From Phanerodontia chrysosporium (lineage: Eukaryota; Basidiomycota; Agaricomycetes; Polyporales; Phanerochaetaceae), in assembly GCA_001910725.1 (NCBI GenBank), contig MJGA01000016.1, positions 248,001-312,000 on the forward strand: a DNA stretch of 64,000 nt, read 5' to 3'. Below are positions 23,966 through 36,900 of this stretch, one piece after another. The notes under the pieces are model-generated. The model ran no database searches and was not told the origin of the DNA. It worked only from the letters and a program-made list of their open reading frames with translations. A program made the translations under genes and the position numbers. The number at the start of each line of letters is the position of its first letter. The stretch's first letter is position 1.

Positions 23966-24070
23966 TGTTCTGAGAGTCTGGGTTTTTCTGAGGAGAAGAG
24001 GAGGAGAGGGACGAGGAAGTACTGTACAAGGACGAGAGAACACCAAGGATCGATTCAGTCGCCTGAGCAT
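23966..24070 (-). other. Possible alternative N-terminal extension (mitochondrial presequence-like) of ThrRS
   Basis: An in-frame ATG at 24070 would add 35 residues before the usual start, beginning MLRRLNRSLVFSRP. The segment contains seven or so Arg/Lys and no Asp or Glu, with Leu/Ser/Pro, as in matrix-targeting signals. A further in-frame ATG sits at 24148. Whether transcripts start far enough upstream is unknown. Confidence 0.35.
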
Positions 24071-24244
24071 GCAACTGACTCTGCCTAGAGTCACGACGGC
24101 AGATAGAACGCGATAAATTCCCGTTCCTCCGCGCTTCACACGCGTCATTCCACAAAAGGAAACCGTTTACGTTTCTCACCGCAGAGCGTTTGCTGATCTC
24201 CAATCGAAAGATATATTCATCATATTACAGCTTCTTATTTACGC

Positions 24245-26083
24245 TCACGCAGCCTGAGATTCACGAAGACGGCGGTCTGCTTCAAACGTCTCGCGTACCT
24301 GTGCTAAGATTAGTAGTGCATCAAGTATTGCTACGCTACCACCGACCTCGCTAAAGAACTCATCATCAATCAGCACCCGTACACCTGTAGCCGCAAGTGC
24401 TTTGGACACATTCAGGCAGGCAACATGCCCCTCTGGGCTGGCAGCAGACTGCGTAAAAGCTCGCGTGTGGTTGCCGCCCTCTGGCTCTGTGGGAATACCT
24501 GGCGGCCGCAAATAAGTAAGGGGGAAGACTCAAGCATATCGAGCAGTCACTCACCAAATCCGGGATGTAGTGCAGGTAGTGCTGGGGTACCGACGTCAGC
24601 TTCTGTGGGCGAGGAGTTTTTTCCCACGATTTACCATATGTCACATTTCCCTGAATTGTGGTCAATACTAGTTGCTTGGATGGATGCAAGACAATTGCTT
24701 ACAAAATCAGTAGAGGCACTTCGAATGCCCCACGTATAGTCAACTGGACCAAATTGACTCTCAAACACGTGCTTGAAACCGTCGCCTATTGGACGCTCGT
24801 GAGCGATGCTTCCGCCGCCACATATCGGAGTACGGACCGAGTGCCTTGTTCTGCCTGAGGTCAAACGTAGAGCCTGCTTTCGTGATCTCTACGCGGCAGC
24901 CCGTAGCCAAGGATGCAGCTCTGTGCAGCTAATGAGTGTAGAGACGATTTCAGAATATGTTTGGTGCACGCACTTGAAACAATTGATCACGCGAGGGACC
25001 AAAGCCTCGACCTCAGCCCAGGTCTCTCCTCGCACGTACCAGCTACAAAGCTTAGCATAGTATGAGGTCGGGTACAGAACCATAATCCTTACAACATCTT
25101 TGCGTAGTCGGGTATTACTGATGACATTGTCAGAGGCAAGTCATGCTATGAACCAGACGACTGACCGTTTGCCGCCCAATCCTTGCCTTCGAAGATGCCG
25201 TGAATACGATGACTAGGCTTGACCTGCTGTCTGAGCATAGCAATGCTAGTATATGCTGATACTGCAGCATCAAGAGCATTTTGGCCTTCCCAAGGAGACA
25301 AAGCTGCGTGCGCCCTGCAACGAGTAATGAGAACACCGTCTTCTGTCGCAAGTCGAGGACTGACGTGTGTCCGTGATACTCGACCTGAATACGCTGAATA
25401 GCAAGACATGCACTAAGACTCGCAGAGTACGCAGGGCCAGGCGCCGGATGGCACATGAGGCATGCATCCATGCCTTCATACGCGCCCTTCTCGAGCAGAA
25501 TGACCTTGCCTCCGCCGCCCTCCTCACCGGGCGTCCCGAGGAGCACGACCGTACCGGATATGTCGTGCTTAATCAGGGCCTCACGAATAGCACATGCGAC
25601 AGCGACGCCAGAGATCGCGATGAGGTTGTGGCCACAAGCATGTCCGACGCCGGGGAGCGCGTCCATCTCGGAGTTGACACCGATCGTGCGCCCGCCCTGC
25701 CCGTGCGTGTACCGCGCGATCCAGGCGGTGTCCATGAGGTGGTGAGGAGTCACGTCGAAGCCGTGCTTCGACATGAACGCGGTGAGCGCGTCGTGTGCAT
25801 AACTGGGCGAGTATGAGCATGATTGGCATCCGGTGAAGGGCTGCACACTCACTGCTCCTCGAATCGCAGCTCAGGGTGCGCTGACCAGGTCGTTGTGAGG
25901 CAAAGTCGAGCCGTGTAAGACACCAGACAAACCGGATATGTCGAGACTGAGTTCTCTCAGCTCCTTGTCCAAGGCATCGATGGTCTCGCAGATCGTCTTG
26001 AATACGTCAGGACGGTATATGTCCTCTCCGTTGCCTCCGGGGTGAACGTCGTCTCCAGGACGCCAGATATCAGCTTGCGACAT
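24245..26083 (-). CDS. M20-family metallopeptidase / amidohydrolase (PM20D2-like)
   Basis: Zinc-dependent hydrolase of amide bonds, similar to peptidase M20 domain-containing protein 2. From ATG 26083 ([10 protein letters not shown]) the zinc-ligand motifs appear in order: [17 protein letters not shown] (about 25690-25640) and [18 protein letters not shown] (about 25540-25490). The dimerisation domain follows (VEYHGHT, then [20 protein letters not shown], and [16 protein letters not shown]). Near the 3' end, [16 protein letters not shown] supplies the last conserved metal-site region. The end is [13 protein letters not shown]. Seven or more introns. I see no signal peptide, so a cytosolic enzyme is likely. 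The natural substrate cannot be read from the sequence. Confidence 0.87.
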
Positions 26084-26558
26084 ATTCTCTGTAGTCCGTC
26101 AGATTCTATGCGTTCAGAGGTGAACTGAATGCATGTACTGAGACCTGACAAAAGACGTGGGCGGAAGACGACAGCGCGTGAGCGCGATCGGCTCCATCGG
26201 TGTCGCGTCTTATCAGGGGCGGCGGAGCTCCCGTCCGCGACGGATCACGGATTAGATTATGCATCTCCGGATACTGGGAGATGCAGGGTTCTTCTTGACT
26301 GACCGTTCATATATATAGATGAGACGAGGAATCTAATAGATGGTCAATACCGAGGGCTACTTGCTGTAGTCTACCAAGCACAGAAGTTCCATCTGTCAGA
26401 GCTGGTAACATGAGTGAGGCTTCATTCGCGTTTATCATTGCCTGTTGTACTACTATGAGAATGTGAGAGAGCGAACATGATAGGAAAGCGACATCGAGAC
26501 TGCATTATGAGAGCATCGAAAGCATAGAGAATGTCCCCAGACCACACCATTACCCATA
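26084..26558. other. Intergenic: M20 promoter and factor-1 3' region
   Basis: No gene. The first part lies upstream of the M20 start. The A/T-richer remainder follows the stop of the first Zn2Cys6 factor and fits a 3' untranslated region. Confidence 0.45.
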
Positions 26559-29500
26559 TCACGTATGAATAGAACGCATAAACGTCATCCAGGCATCGCC
26601 GAGATTGAAATCCACCGCCTGCGTCTCGTACGCGTATGCCTCGCCTTGGTAATACTGCGTTTCCCAGAGGTCTTGTGGTATCGCCGCCGCGTACGGATCA
26701 AGATGTTGGCCTGCAACATACACCGGCTGATGCGACTGATACGTCTCGAACTGTGACCGCACTGCTTGCTGGTACTCTGATCGTTGGTACTCTGCGGGAG
26801 GCGGGGCGTAGGATGCTCCTGCGTAGCGCGGTTCGGGCGCAGGCGCACTGTATTCCCACCCACGAGCCGGGGAATGCACGCTGGCATGGCTCCGGGAAGG
26901 GCCAGCGACTGGTAATGAATGTGTCGGTGCTGCGACAGTGAGCCGCGGCTTGCCGGTGAGAATTGCAAGCTCCTCGCCGCCTGCGGCGTTCCCCGCGGCA
27001 CCGTGCATACGCACAGCGCGCTCGCGCATCTTCAGAAGCACAGGCTAGGGCGGACGTTTTAATGTCAATCTGCGCCACAGCGGGAGGAGTGGACACTCAC
27101 CAGGGCCTTCGCCGCACGACTGTTTGTCTTCGATGCCGCCTCAAACAGTGAACACACCTGGTGTAGTACTGCTAATGGCGGGGGTTCTATCGGCAGATCC
27201 TTGCAACGCGATGCTACAGCGCCGATTATTATCTATGGCCCGTCAGTTAACGATCGTAGGCAGGGCAGCGTATGCGACTCACGGCTGATCCAAAATTCAA
27301 CGACCAAACCATCCACACGCGGGACATAAGTTGGTGGTGACGCTGGAACACTAGGCTAGTAGTCTGAATAACACGCCATGCGCAATGGTACGCGGTGATG
27401 AATGATCTGCCATAAGGTGTGTTCAGGGGATTCTCGGGGTTCATGGCCAGCGCCTGAGCAAAGAAAGGGCGATGTAGTGACAGGAGAACTATGGTATCGT
27501 GTATTATTCAGGACGTGCCAAGCCGAAAAATGCGAACGGGACGCACTGAGTTCTCTGTAGTTGGACCTGACGAAAGATCCCATGGCTACCGACACACTTG
27601 GTGATTCCATGCTACTATCCGTCTGCTCCGGAAATTTGTAAGAGCGTATCTTCTTGTCAAGCTCCCAGACGTCGCGGTACGATGGTGGTTTGACAGACAT
27701 GACCAGTCGCATTACGGGAATAAGTAGCTCTTCGCTTATATGGTAGTTCCATACTCCAACTACTCCTAACGTCAGTAAGAATGTAAGTGAAGACATGTGC
27801 AGTACCTACAACCAAAAGTGTTCTTCTCTCCGAGCTGATATTCTCGCTCTTCCTCTTCAGTCGGTATTCGACAAAAACCAAAAGCGTTAGTGAGACCTGA
27901 AGGGCGACCGGTGCCCAAGCTCTGCGTACATCATTAGGAAGGACAGCAAGGGGTCGACACATACACACCTGCCACACGTCTCCAAGAGCCAAATTCCAAA
28001 AGAACGTTCTTCGATTGTACGCCTCCTTCGCAGACATATTCCAGTGAGCCGGATCGATATCTAGGGGCCAGTCTTAGCCAGAGATAGACTTAGTGCAAGA
28101 GGCACTTACGAAGGCCGATCTATGCCCGATGTGTGAGTTGAGTATAGAGATAAGGTCTGAGGCAATAACGGACCTTTGTAGCAAGCCGGCCCGCGAAGTT
28201 TAGCACCGTGTAGGTATTTGACATATTGCTCTCTTTCCCACTCATTCCGTTGTACAGGCTAATCAGATGGAACGTCTTCACAGTCGACAGCGAGGCTCTT
28301 GCTAGGGGTGATTCCAGTGTAAGGGCGCAGCGACACAGGACGTAATAGAGCTGCGCTTGGCCGTTGTATGGCGGCAGGGACAGGTCGATTAACGCGCCTA
28401 GCGTGAGTACACCAAAGAACATGGCTAGGTCATGCGGACCGCATGTCGGTGTCCCTGGCCGAGCTTCTGGGCTGTCTGTCGTGTATATGCTGGGCATCAG
28501 GTCCTGTGTGAACTGCTGGAATGTCACGACTTGGAACATCCACGAGAGATTCTCCAGCATGATACTGCAAAGCTGCACCGCGCGGTCCCAGGGCGGCAGG
28601 TAGGATTCAATGATGGCCCGGATAGGTGTAGTTGGTATGCCCGTCGGACCGAGCGGGAACGAGAAGTAGAACGGGTCGAGCTCAGCAGGTAAGCCTAGTG
28701 CACGCAGGTTGATGTTGTTGTCGTCTGGGTCTAACGGCTGGTCGGTTAGCTGCTCATCCTGATTCATACTAGTCATCAGCATCGTCGATTCGAGCAAAGT
28801 TGCATGCACATACGTCCAGGAGACTCTAGAACGGAAAATTGAGATAGGCCAACATAACAGAGTACAGTGGCGCACCTCGGCTCCCCCTGTTGGGCCGTAG
28901 AACCGCAGAGTCTTGCCCCTCTGGTCAATATGGAGAGTTCCAAAAGAATCGGTTATGGCCTCCACCGGCAAGGCTTGTTGCTCTCCGTCCTTTTCCTCGG
29001 CTTCTTCTGGGACTTCAAAAGCTTCCCCTTCGTCGTCGAACCTCAATGGTTCTTTCAGGAGCGGGTGGGGTTCGTCGTCTTCGTTCGCCTGAGCAATGGC
29101 CAGAGCATCTTCCAAGGCTCGCATGCGCTCTTGTAGTCTGCTAATCTGCTTCTCGAGATGACCCTTGGCTGCCGACACGAATCTACGCCGTTGTCAGTGG
29201 GTATATGCGGTGTAGTCTAGACTGGTACTTTACCGACTGTTATCTCCTGGTGGCAGTAGCCCTGACGGTAAAAATGAGAACGGTTGAGCGCAGCTCAGCA
29301 TAGAAGGTATGTGCAAACGCACCATTGGGACATAACGCCGCGCAGCCGCGGCTGATGCATGTCGAGCATGGTACTGTGGACGGCGGTCAGCGCCGCAGAC
29401 CAGGAAGAGACCACCTGCGCATCACCTACTCTGGCGGTTGCAGCGGACCTTGAGTCTGGCGCGATCAGAGTGATAGTTCGCCGTGAGCGTCGGCACCGAG

Positions 29501-29659
29501 AGATATCAAATGCTTTGTTGCTCACCGTCGGCATTCTGCACAGGCGATCTCGCCACGGCTGCGCCGTATCTCTTTCGCGACTGTCTTGGAGTACGGCTGG
29601 GCGGCGGGCGTATCTGTGCTATCTCTGCGCTTGGAAGAAGGGCCGGGTGGGGGCGCCAT
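26559..29659 (-). CDS. Zn2Cys6 transcription factor, tandem copy 1
   Basis: Fungal-specific binuclear zinc cluster regulator. From ATG 29659 (MAPPPGPSSKRRDS) the protein reads PYSKTVAKEIRRSRGEIACAECRR, then after short introns LKVRCNRQ and VPCSTCISRGCAALCPNG, giving the six-Cys cluster split over three exons. A coiled coil follows (HLEKQISRLQERMRALEDAL). The middle homology region has RAIIESYLPPWDRAVQLC, GPHDLAMFFGVLTLGALIDL and LYNGMSGKESNMSNTYTV, as in basidiomycete Fungal_trans factors. The C-terminus is Pro/Tyr/Gln-rich and ends VDFNLGDAWMTFMRS. The gene has about ten introns, and I saw no frame break in it. The target genes are unknown. It is a close paralogue of the next gene upstream. 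Confidence 0.9.
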
Positions 29660-30235
29660 GGCCAGGCGTGCAGGGCTCGAGGTGGTGGTGCTGGAAGAGA
29701 GGACTCGGCTGGTGGGCGGATTAATTTATGGTCGCCATATCCGGCGGGGGACTCATCAGACGCAATTATGGTCGTCGGGCCGCGCGGTCTCTGTTGCCAA
29801 TGGGGGACACCGCCGTCTCTCACGCGCGGGTGGACATGCACGTCGCTGGGCGCGGGCGACTGGAAAGCCTCGGGCGACCTTTGCTCAACTCCCGCGACGC
29901 GAGCCGTCCCCCTGCCGAGTTCATTTATCACATGCGGAGCGCCCGTCGCAAGCGGATCACGCTCCGATAAGATTAGATCGCGTGTCCACCAGGGGTGAGA
30001 GCCAGCCTCACAAAACCCTGCGCCAGAGCCGACACTCCTTCCCACACATTGAGTACAGCAAAAGAGGCTACATTCAACGGCCAGCGTTGCTAGTGTGACA
30101 GGGTAGATGCTGTTTGGGGTGCAGTGCGTGTATCGTTTTCAAGAATGGCATGTGAACGAGAATGTATACTAGGAGAGCAGTAGTGAGAGCATCGAAAGCA
30201 AGATAGATGGTACAGACAGGGTTGTAGTACAGAGA
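29660..30235. promoter_or_regulatory. Promoter region of Zn2Cys6 factor 1
   Basis: Lies between the two tandem paralogues. It carries a T/A-rich block at 29720-29738 (reads ATAAATTAA on the minus strand, TATA-like), 61 bp upstream of the start codon. A second block is at 29753-29766. Both blocks recur at the same spacing before copy 2. The distal part must contain the copy 2 terminator. Confidence 0.55.
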
Positions 30236-33200
30236 TCACATGCCTACGGAGCGCATGAACGTCGTCCATGTATCGCCGAGATGGAAGTCCACCGCCTGCG
30301 CCGGGTACGAGTACGTAGGCTGCGGGTCCCAGACCTGCTGCGTCGCTGCACTGTATAGTTCGAAAGTTCGGTTCGAGACTTCCGGGTACACCTGACCAGG
30401 CTGGTACTCTGGCGGTCGGTAACGCAGCTCTGCTGCGGGCGCGCGAAAGTCCCAATCGCCAGGCCCCGGAGAAGGCTGCGCGTCCGCGTAGCCGGGCGCA
30501 GGGGCACCGACAGTCGGCGGTGAGGACGCAGACGATGCGACGGTCAGCCGTGGCCGGCCCGCAAGGACGGCGAGATCCTCGCCGCTAGGCGGGCTGTCTG
30601 TCTTGCGCGCGTGCCCATGCAGGCGCATCGCACGCTCGTGCATCTTCAGGAGGACAGGCTGCAGTAGCGTCAAGCGTGAGCTGTGCAAATGCAGAGGGAG
30701 GATAAACCGACCAGGCCTTTGCTGCGCGGCTGCAGTTGGCCTTGGATGCTTCCTCGAAGAGTAGGCAAGCCTGATGGAGCGCAGCGAGCGGCGAAGGCTC
30801 CAGGGGAAGATCCTTGCAGCGTGAGGCAACAGCGCCGATGATCACCTGTAGATGCTTCAGCAAAACACATACCAAAACATAGCCAGTAAGCTGACCGCAG
30901 ATGAGAAGTTGAAGGACCAGATCATCCACACCCGAGACATGAGCTGTGGATGGCGTTTGAAGGCGTAGCTGGTCGTCTCTATGACGCGCCAGGCGCATAG
31001 GTAAGCGGTGACAAACGATTTAGCATACGGTGTGTCAAGGGGATTCTTCGGATTCATGGCAATTGACTGAGCAAAGAATGCGCGGTGCAAAGCAAGGAGA
31101 ACTGCCCAAGATCAGTACGGCCCATAGTCTGCGGGAAACAGGGCTGACTTACTGACTTCCATGTAGTGCGAGCGGACCCAGCACCCCATCGATGCCGCCA
31201 CACTAGGGGAATCCATGGTATCTGCCGTCTCATAGATCCCGTACGAGCGGATCTTCCTGTCGAGTTCCAGGACGTCGCGGTATGATGGAGGCTTCACTGA
31301 CATTACCAGCTTCATCACCGGGATGAGCAGCTGGTCGCTTGCATTGTAGCCCCATACGCCAACTGTAACAAGCTCAGAACAGGGACAACCTCAAGGTGAG
31401 AGTCTACTGACAGCCGAGCGCAGAATATTCTCCACGTTGATATTGTTTCTCCTCTAGCTCCGTTGGTATCCGGCAGAACCCATATGCGTTAGCCATGGCA
31501 GGAGGCCGCCCGGTGCCTAAACTCTACCGGCGGATGAGCGGCGGCAGACAAGAGAAGCGCAGGCACTCACCTGCCAGATATCTCCCTGCACGAGATTCCA
31601 ATAGTATATTCTACGGCATACGCCTCTTTGGGACTCATCTTCCAGTGCTCAGGGTCGATATCTATGGAACGGGCTTAGCAGGCGAGACGCCGCCAAGAGC
31701 GGAAGAACCTTACGGAGCCCAATCTATGTTCAGGGGTGTTGAACACTCATTGGCTGAAAGACAAAGGAGACGTAACAGACCTTCTGCGCGAGCCGGGTTG
31801 CAAAGTTGAGGACAGTGTATGTGTTGGACATGTTGCTCTCCTTTCCGCTCATACCGTTGTAAAGACTGACAAAGTGAAACGCCTTCACTGTCGAAAGTGA
31901 CGCCCGCGCCATCGGGCAGTCCAGCGTGAGCGCACACCGCACAGCACATAGTAGAGTTGGGCCTCGCTGTTGTAAGGCGGCAACGTAAGGTCGGCGAGTG
32001 CGCCGATCGTGAGCACGCCGAAGAAGAGCGCGAGGTCGTGCGGGCCGCACGTCGCAGGCCCTGGCGTGGCGTCGGGCCCGTCCGCGGTGTAGATGCCGGC
32101 ATGAGATCCTGTGTAAACTGCTGGAAGGTCACTACCTGGAACATCCACGACATGTGCTCGAGCATGGTCCGGCAGAGCTGCACGGCGCGGTTCCATGGCG
32201 GGATGAACGACTCCAGGATCGTGCGTACAGGCGCCGTCGGGAGACCCGTCGGCGCGAGCGGGAAGGAGTGGTAAAATGGATCGAGTTCCGTCGGGAGCCC
32301 GAGCGCGCGTAGATCGATATTGTTCTCGTCCGGGTTGAATGGCTGGTCGGAGAACTGCTCGCCCTGAGGGTGCGTCAGAAGGTCCCGTCAGGCTTGAACG
32401 TGCCAAGACCTACATCTAGGAGACTCTGCAAGACAAGTTGTGAGTACTATAACTAACGGCAATGCCCAGCGGCGCACCTCGACACCCCCAGTGGGTCCGT
32501 AGAACCGCAGCGTCTTCCCCCTCTGGTCGATGTGCAGTGTCCCGAAAGAATCGGCAAGCGCCTCCACGGGCAGGGCCTCCTGGTCGTTTCCCTCTTCATC
32601 GTCCTCGGCTAATTCTGGAGAAGTATCACCTTCTCCACCGATTCTGAATGGCTCCTTCAGCAGCGGGTGAGGCTCTTCGCCTTCGAATGACTGTGCGATG
32701 GCAAGGGCGTCCTCAAGCGCCCGCATGCGCTCTTGCAGCTTGGATATCTTCTTCTGGAGGTGGTCCTTTGCTGCTGACACGAATCTAGGGCTTGTTAGAT
32801 GTGTTCTGAGGCTTTCATTCTGTACAGACAGTAAACAATTCACCGGCTGTTATCCCCTGGCGGCAGCGTCCCTGCGAACGGAAGGCGGGATCAGGAGAGC
32901 GTCGGGTGCTATCAGAGCAAGCTTGGGCCTACCATTCGGACACAGAGCGATACATCCTCGACTTATGCATGTTGAGCACGGTACTGCAGGACCCTCAGTG
33001 AAGGCCCGCACGAACAGAGCGAGAGGTTACGTACTCTGACGGTTGCAGCGAACCTTGAGTCTGGCGCGATCGTGATGATGAGGCCGGGCCCGAAATATTA
33101 TCTGATAAAGCCGACTCACCGCCTGCACTCTGCACATGCGATCTCGCCGCGGCTGCGCCGGATCTCTTTCGCGACGGCCTTCGAGTACGGCTGGGCAGGG

Positions 33201-33262
33201 TGCAGCACGTCCGCGGCAGAGTCTCTGCGCTTGCCAGCGGCGGGGCCAGGCGGGTGCGGCAT
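30236..33262 (-). CDS. Zn2Cys6 transcription factor, tandem copy 2 (two frame breaks)
   Basis: Paralogue of the preceding gene over its whole length with similar exon order. It starts MPHPPGPAAGKRRDS at 33262, then SKAVAKEIRRSRGEIACAECRR and the rest of the zinc cluster around 33060-32930. The coiled coil is HLQKKISKLQERMRALEDAL. The middle homology region has GPHDLALFFGVLTIGALADL and LYNGMSGKESNMSNTYTV. It ends VDFHLGDTWTTFMRSVGM. Against copy 1 the frame slips twice within one exon: after FTQDLMP at about 32097 and after QLYYVLC at about 31938. Each is a one-base loss in a CC/GG run. Many intact genes here show the same kind of loss, so a sequence error is likelier than a pseudogene, but a decaying duplicate cannot be excluded. 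A transposon sits about 500 bp upstream. Confidence 0.85.
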
Positions 33263-33767
33263 GACTCGGAGCAGCAAGGTGGTGGTAGCGGTGAGTGGCA
33301 GTCGGAGGTGCGCCTCGCGAGTGGGCCTTAATTTATGGTCGTCATACTCGCGAAAGGGCCCAGAGGCATCAGACGCAAATTGCGGGGGCCTCTCGCAGCG
33401 CGCAATTGGCCACCTCTCCAGGCTGATCTCCGGGCCAAATCCTTGCTTAGTTTTCGCAGCACGGAAGACCATAAAAGGCTATATATATCGCGTCCACCGC
33501 GCACTTGGCGGCACTCCCAGGCCCTGCACGGCGCCCTGCTCAGGAGCCCGTCCTCCCGCCCGCGAACTCAGGCGAACTCTCGCGGACGTATTTGATCGCT
33601 GCGCAAGCGAATGTCGGCTCCGAACGCTGCTGTGCTCGCCGCCGGTAGGGGCTACTGCCTGATGGGCGGCTGCGCATCTCAGGAACACCACCGTAAATTT
33701 TGCACGAGATATTGACGTCGGTCTGGGCCGCTTGCATTCGCCGTCACTGGTGGGTTCAGAACCCTCA
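33263..33767. promoter_or_regulatory. Promoter region of Zn2Cys6 factor 2, up to the transposon edge
   Basis: Contains the block at 33328-33346 that matches 29720-29738 with one mismatch in 19 bases, and a second shared block at 33367-33381. No other gene is seen before the candidate transposon end. Confidence 0.55.
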
Positions 33768-33782
33768 AATTTCGCCCGACCG
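33768..33782 (+). repeat. Candidate left terminal inverted repeat of the transposon
   Basis: AATTTCGCCCGACCG pairs in inverted orientation with 39118-39132 (14 of 15 positions). It is the best match I found by eye outside the coding genes. Confidence 0.4.
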
Positions 33783-33923
33783 TCCGAGGAATTTTGCAGA
33801 TTCGCCCGGAGACCGGGCTACACATGGTGAAAGGGGGAAAACGGGGCATATTTACCAGACTGTCCAAATGTAGTAGTACGGACACAACAAGCACACTTTC
33901 GGGCGAAAACTCGCAGATGCATT

Positions 33924-36900
33924 TCAAGGGTCTGCGTCGTCTGCGGAAATTACATGGGTAGATAGCAGGCTACGGTCGACAATGGCCCACATCGCACGGC
34001 CGTGCCGCGGAACCTGTACACGCCCTACAAGGTATTGCACACATGATAAATCGTATGCCTGCCATGTCCCCATGTCTTCGTAGAGTTTCATACCGAGTGG
34101 ACCGTCGATGTCCGCTTTGCAGGAATGTATGTCGGCGAGAAGCAGAGCGGTGGGCTCCGGAAGGTCGAGATCGGGTGATGCTGGGAGATGCAAGACGACA
34201 AGGTGCTTGAGTTGACCATAATAGGTCACACGCTCGAGGTCCTCGCGTGCACGCCGATGTCGTGCATTCCGATCCACGAAGACATCATACTACGGTCATC
34301 ATGTCAGCTTGCGTACATAGTTATACACCAAAGTTGACTTACGCGGACCCATGTCGCATCTCGGCAATCCTCCGTGACCGGGACAAGGCTTGTTGCGTTG
34401 ATCGTATCGCCGTCGTCGGTCTGCCGCAGCCTGCCAAAGAGCTCGATGCTCGCGCTCGACACGAGTTGACGTGCCCGCACCAGGCCGCATGAGTACCGGG
34501 TGTTCAGGTGCACAGCAATGCGCCTCAAAAGCGCAGTGTTGACTTCTGTCCCACGGGGAAGCCGTGGCGGGAGGAGGACTATATCAGGATCTGTTGTATT
34601 GATGTCAATAGACTGCACTCCCGCTGCAACTAACCAAGAAAGAGACCTACATGAGAGTGGCAGTGTGTACTCCCCACGCAAGGGGCGGTCTCGAGGTCTG
34701 CGCAAGGCGAGAATATTTGTCATCTGATACCGCAGGCCGAGCTGCGCAAGACGGGCGGTCTTCAGAACGTAGACGTCGAGGCTGCTGTAAGGGAACCGGC
34801 GGTTCTTGATGTGCCGCTGCAGTAGACCACAATAGCGTTCCATCGGAAACGCCCAATAGGCCCATACCGGCCCTGTCAATTCGATGCTGTCTGTGATGTG
34901 GAGAAGTGCGTGGAGCGTGAGCAGGCAGACAGGAAGCCGCTCCGCGTCGTACTGATAATAATATCTATGATACTAATTAGCTTGCGCAGCACCGAGCAGA
35001 ATATGGAACTTACTTCTCGTAGTCAGCAACCCATGCGCTGAAACCTTTGCGCAGCTCATCGAGGTCTGCAGAGCTTGCCTCGAACTGGAGGCAGATGTTT
35101 AGTAGACGGACGAGTTCAAGGAAATGTTTGTAGTATTTCGCGTTCCTGAACTTGCCGTGCAAGAGTGCGGGGGCGAGCTGGAGCGTCCAAACCGACCACA
35201 TGTCTGCCGTGTACTGGTTGCGTTGCACTGGGTCTGAAATGTCGCCAAGGCGTGGGCCGAAAGCTGAGGGGATAGTCGACCCAGACTCCGCCGTCGCCTT
35301 CCCAATAGCTGACCATGCACTCGGCTCTAGCTGGTACGTCTCTTGGCCTTCGTCGAGGCCTTTGAAGTCACCTATCCAAAGAGACACTAGGTTAGGTACA
35401 ACATTCTCCCAGATCTCGTGCATGAAGTCGTAGGGAAAGGAGATTGGGAATGAGAGGGAACTGAGACAGCTTAGGATGGGTACTCCCTTGATGCCGTAGT
35501 CCTTTGCGAGCTCTTCAGCTAGTGTGTTTGTGCGGGCTTGCTCGACTCTCCGTGCCTGGACAAGAAACTCGTCATGTGAGCGTAAGGGGAGGTTCAGAGG
35601 GTCGTAACAGGGCGTTGCTGGAGACCCAGGTGCTAGATTGACAATGTGGGGGTGGCGGGAGCGATCAAGCGGGACGTAGTGGACTTTGTTAGTGCTCTCG
35701 GGAATCTTGACGCCGTGAATCTTGCACATGCGACAAGGGCTACGACCGTTGTGTCCTTTCATGCGGAGCACCATTGAGAGTGCTGGAATGTCGCCAGCTG
35801 CGATAATGAGATAAGCATGGAGTGCAAAGAGGACGTCGTCAAGTGCATGATAGGTCGTGATCCCACTTGACAGCTGAACCATCTCCTCAGCTAGGATCCA
35901 GAGAAATGAGTCGAGGTCATGGGGCTTGCGTGGACCAGGAATGACGCCAAGACATAGAATATTATCCTTCTTGAAGCGTTCTTCGGGAGGGAGGTTGTAG
36001 TTATAGATGAGAAGCGGCCAGCACGTTGGAGAGCGACGTTTGAATGGAGCAAAGCCATCCGTTGATAGTCCGAGAGCAAGGTCGCGTCGGTCTGAGAAGT
36101 GCTGGTGGGATAGCGGTTTGTCGGTGATGGCTACGTGCGAATCACAGAGTGCGCGGTAGTGATGGCCATCAAAGACATCTTTGACCTGAGTTGGACAGTA
36201 GCACTTTCCCGCTTCGCCTCGCCCAGATAGCTTTCTCAACTTCTCGCACTCTGCTCCAGGAATGCTATGCTTCACGGGGGACTGTTTGAACTGCTGCCGG
36301 TACTCCAATGTCTTTGCCATGCCTGGGTTTCGGTACATTGCCGTGAGTCTCGGCACAAGAGGTATGTACGTGAAGGTCTTTCGAGGTCGGCCTGCACTGT
36401 TAAAACGCGATGTCCCACAGTGTATGCATTCCCGCAACTCAGCATATGGGCCAACATAGCACATGCAAGATTTTGGGCAGCAATCGTATAGGCGTGGATC
36501 AAGTGCGGACAGGAATGCAGCGCGTGAGTCGATGGAATCGCCAGTGTCATCAGGAATGGAGTCATACGCCAAGGGCAGGGCGGCGAACGCGTCGTCAGAG
36601 ATGCCAGTGCGAACTCGGAAAGCATATGAGCGCAGTATTTGTGAGTCCCCTGCACTGAGCTCATGTGCTAGGAGTGCTCAATGAGTACTTCCATCTATTC
36701 GCGAAGATGTAACTTGGTGCTCACCAATCTCGGCAAGCTCACGCTCGAATGTCTCCCCCAACTTCTCATATGCTGCAAGACCGTCCTCGTCTCTCAGATC
36801 CATCTCCTCAGCCACCTCCTCCTCGTCCCACTGCTTCTGCGCCTCATCTTCACTATCCAAGTCATCAACATCCTCGACAGTTGGACGGTGCGAGCGAAGC

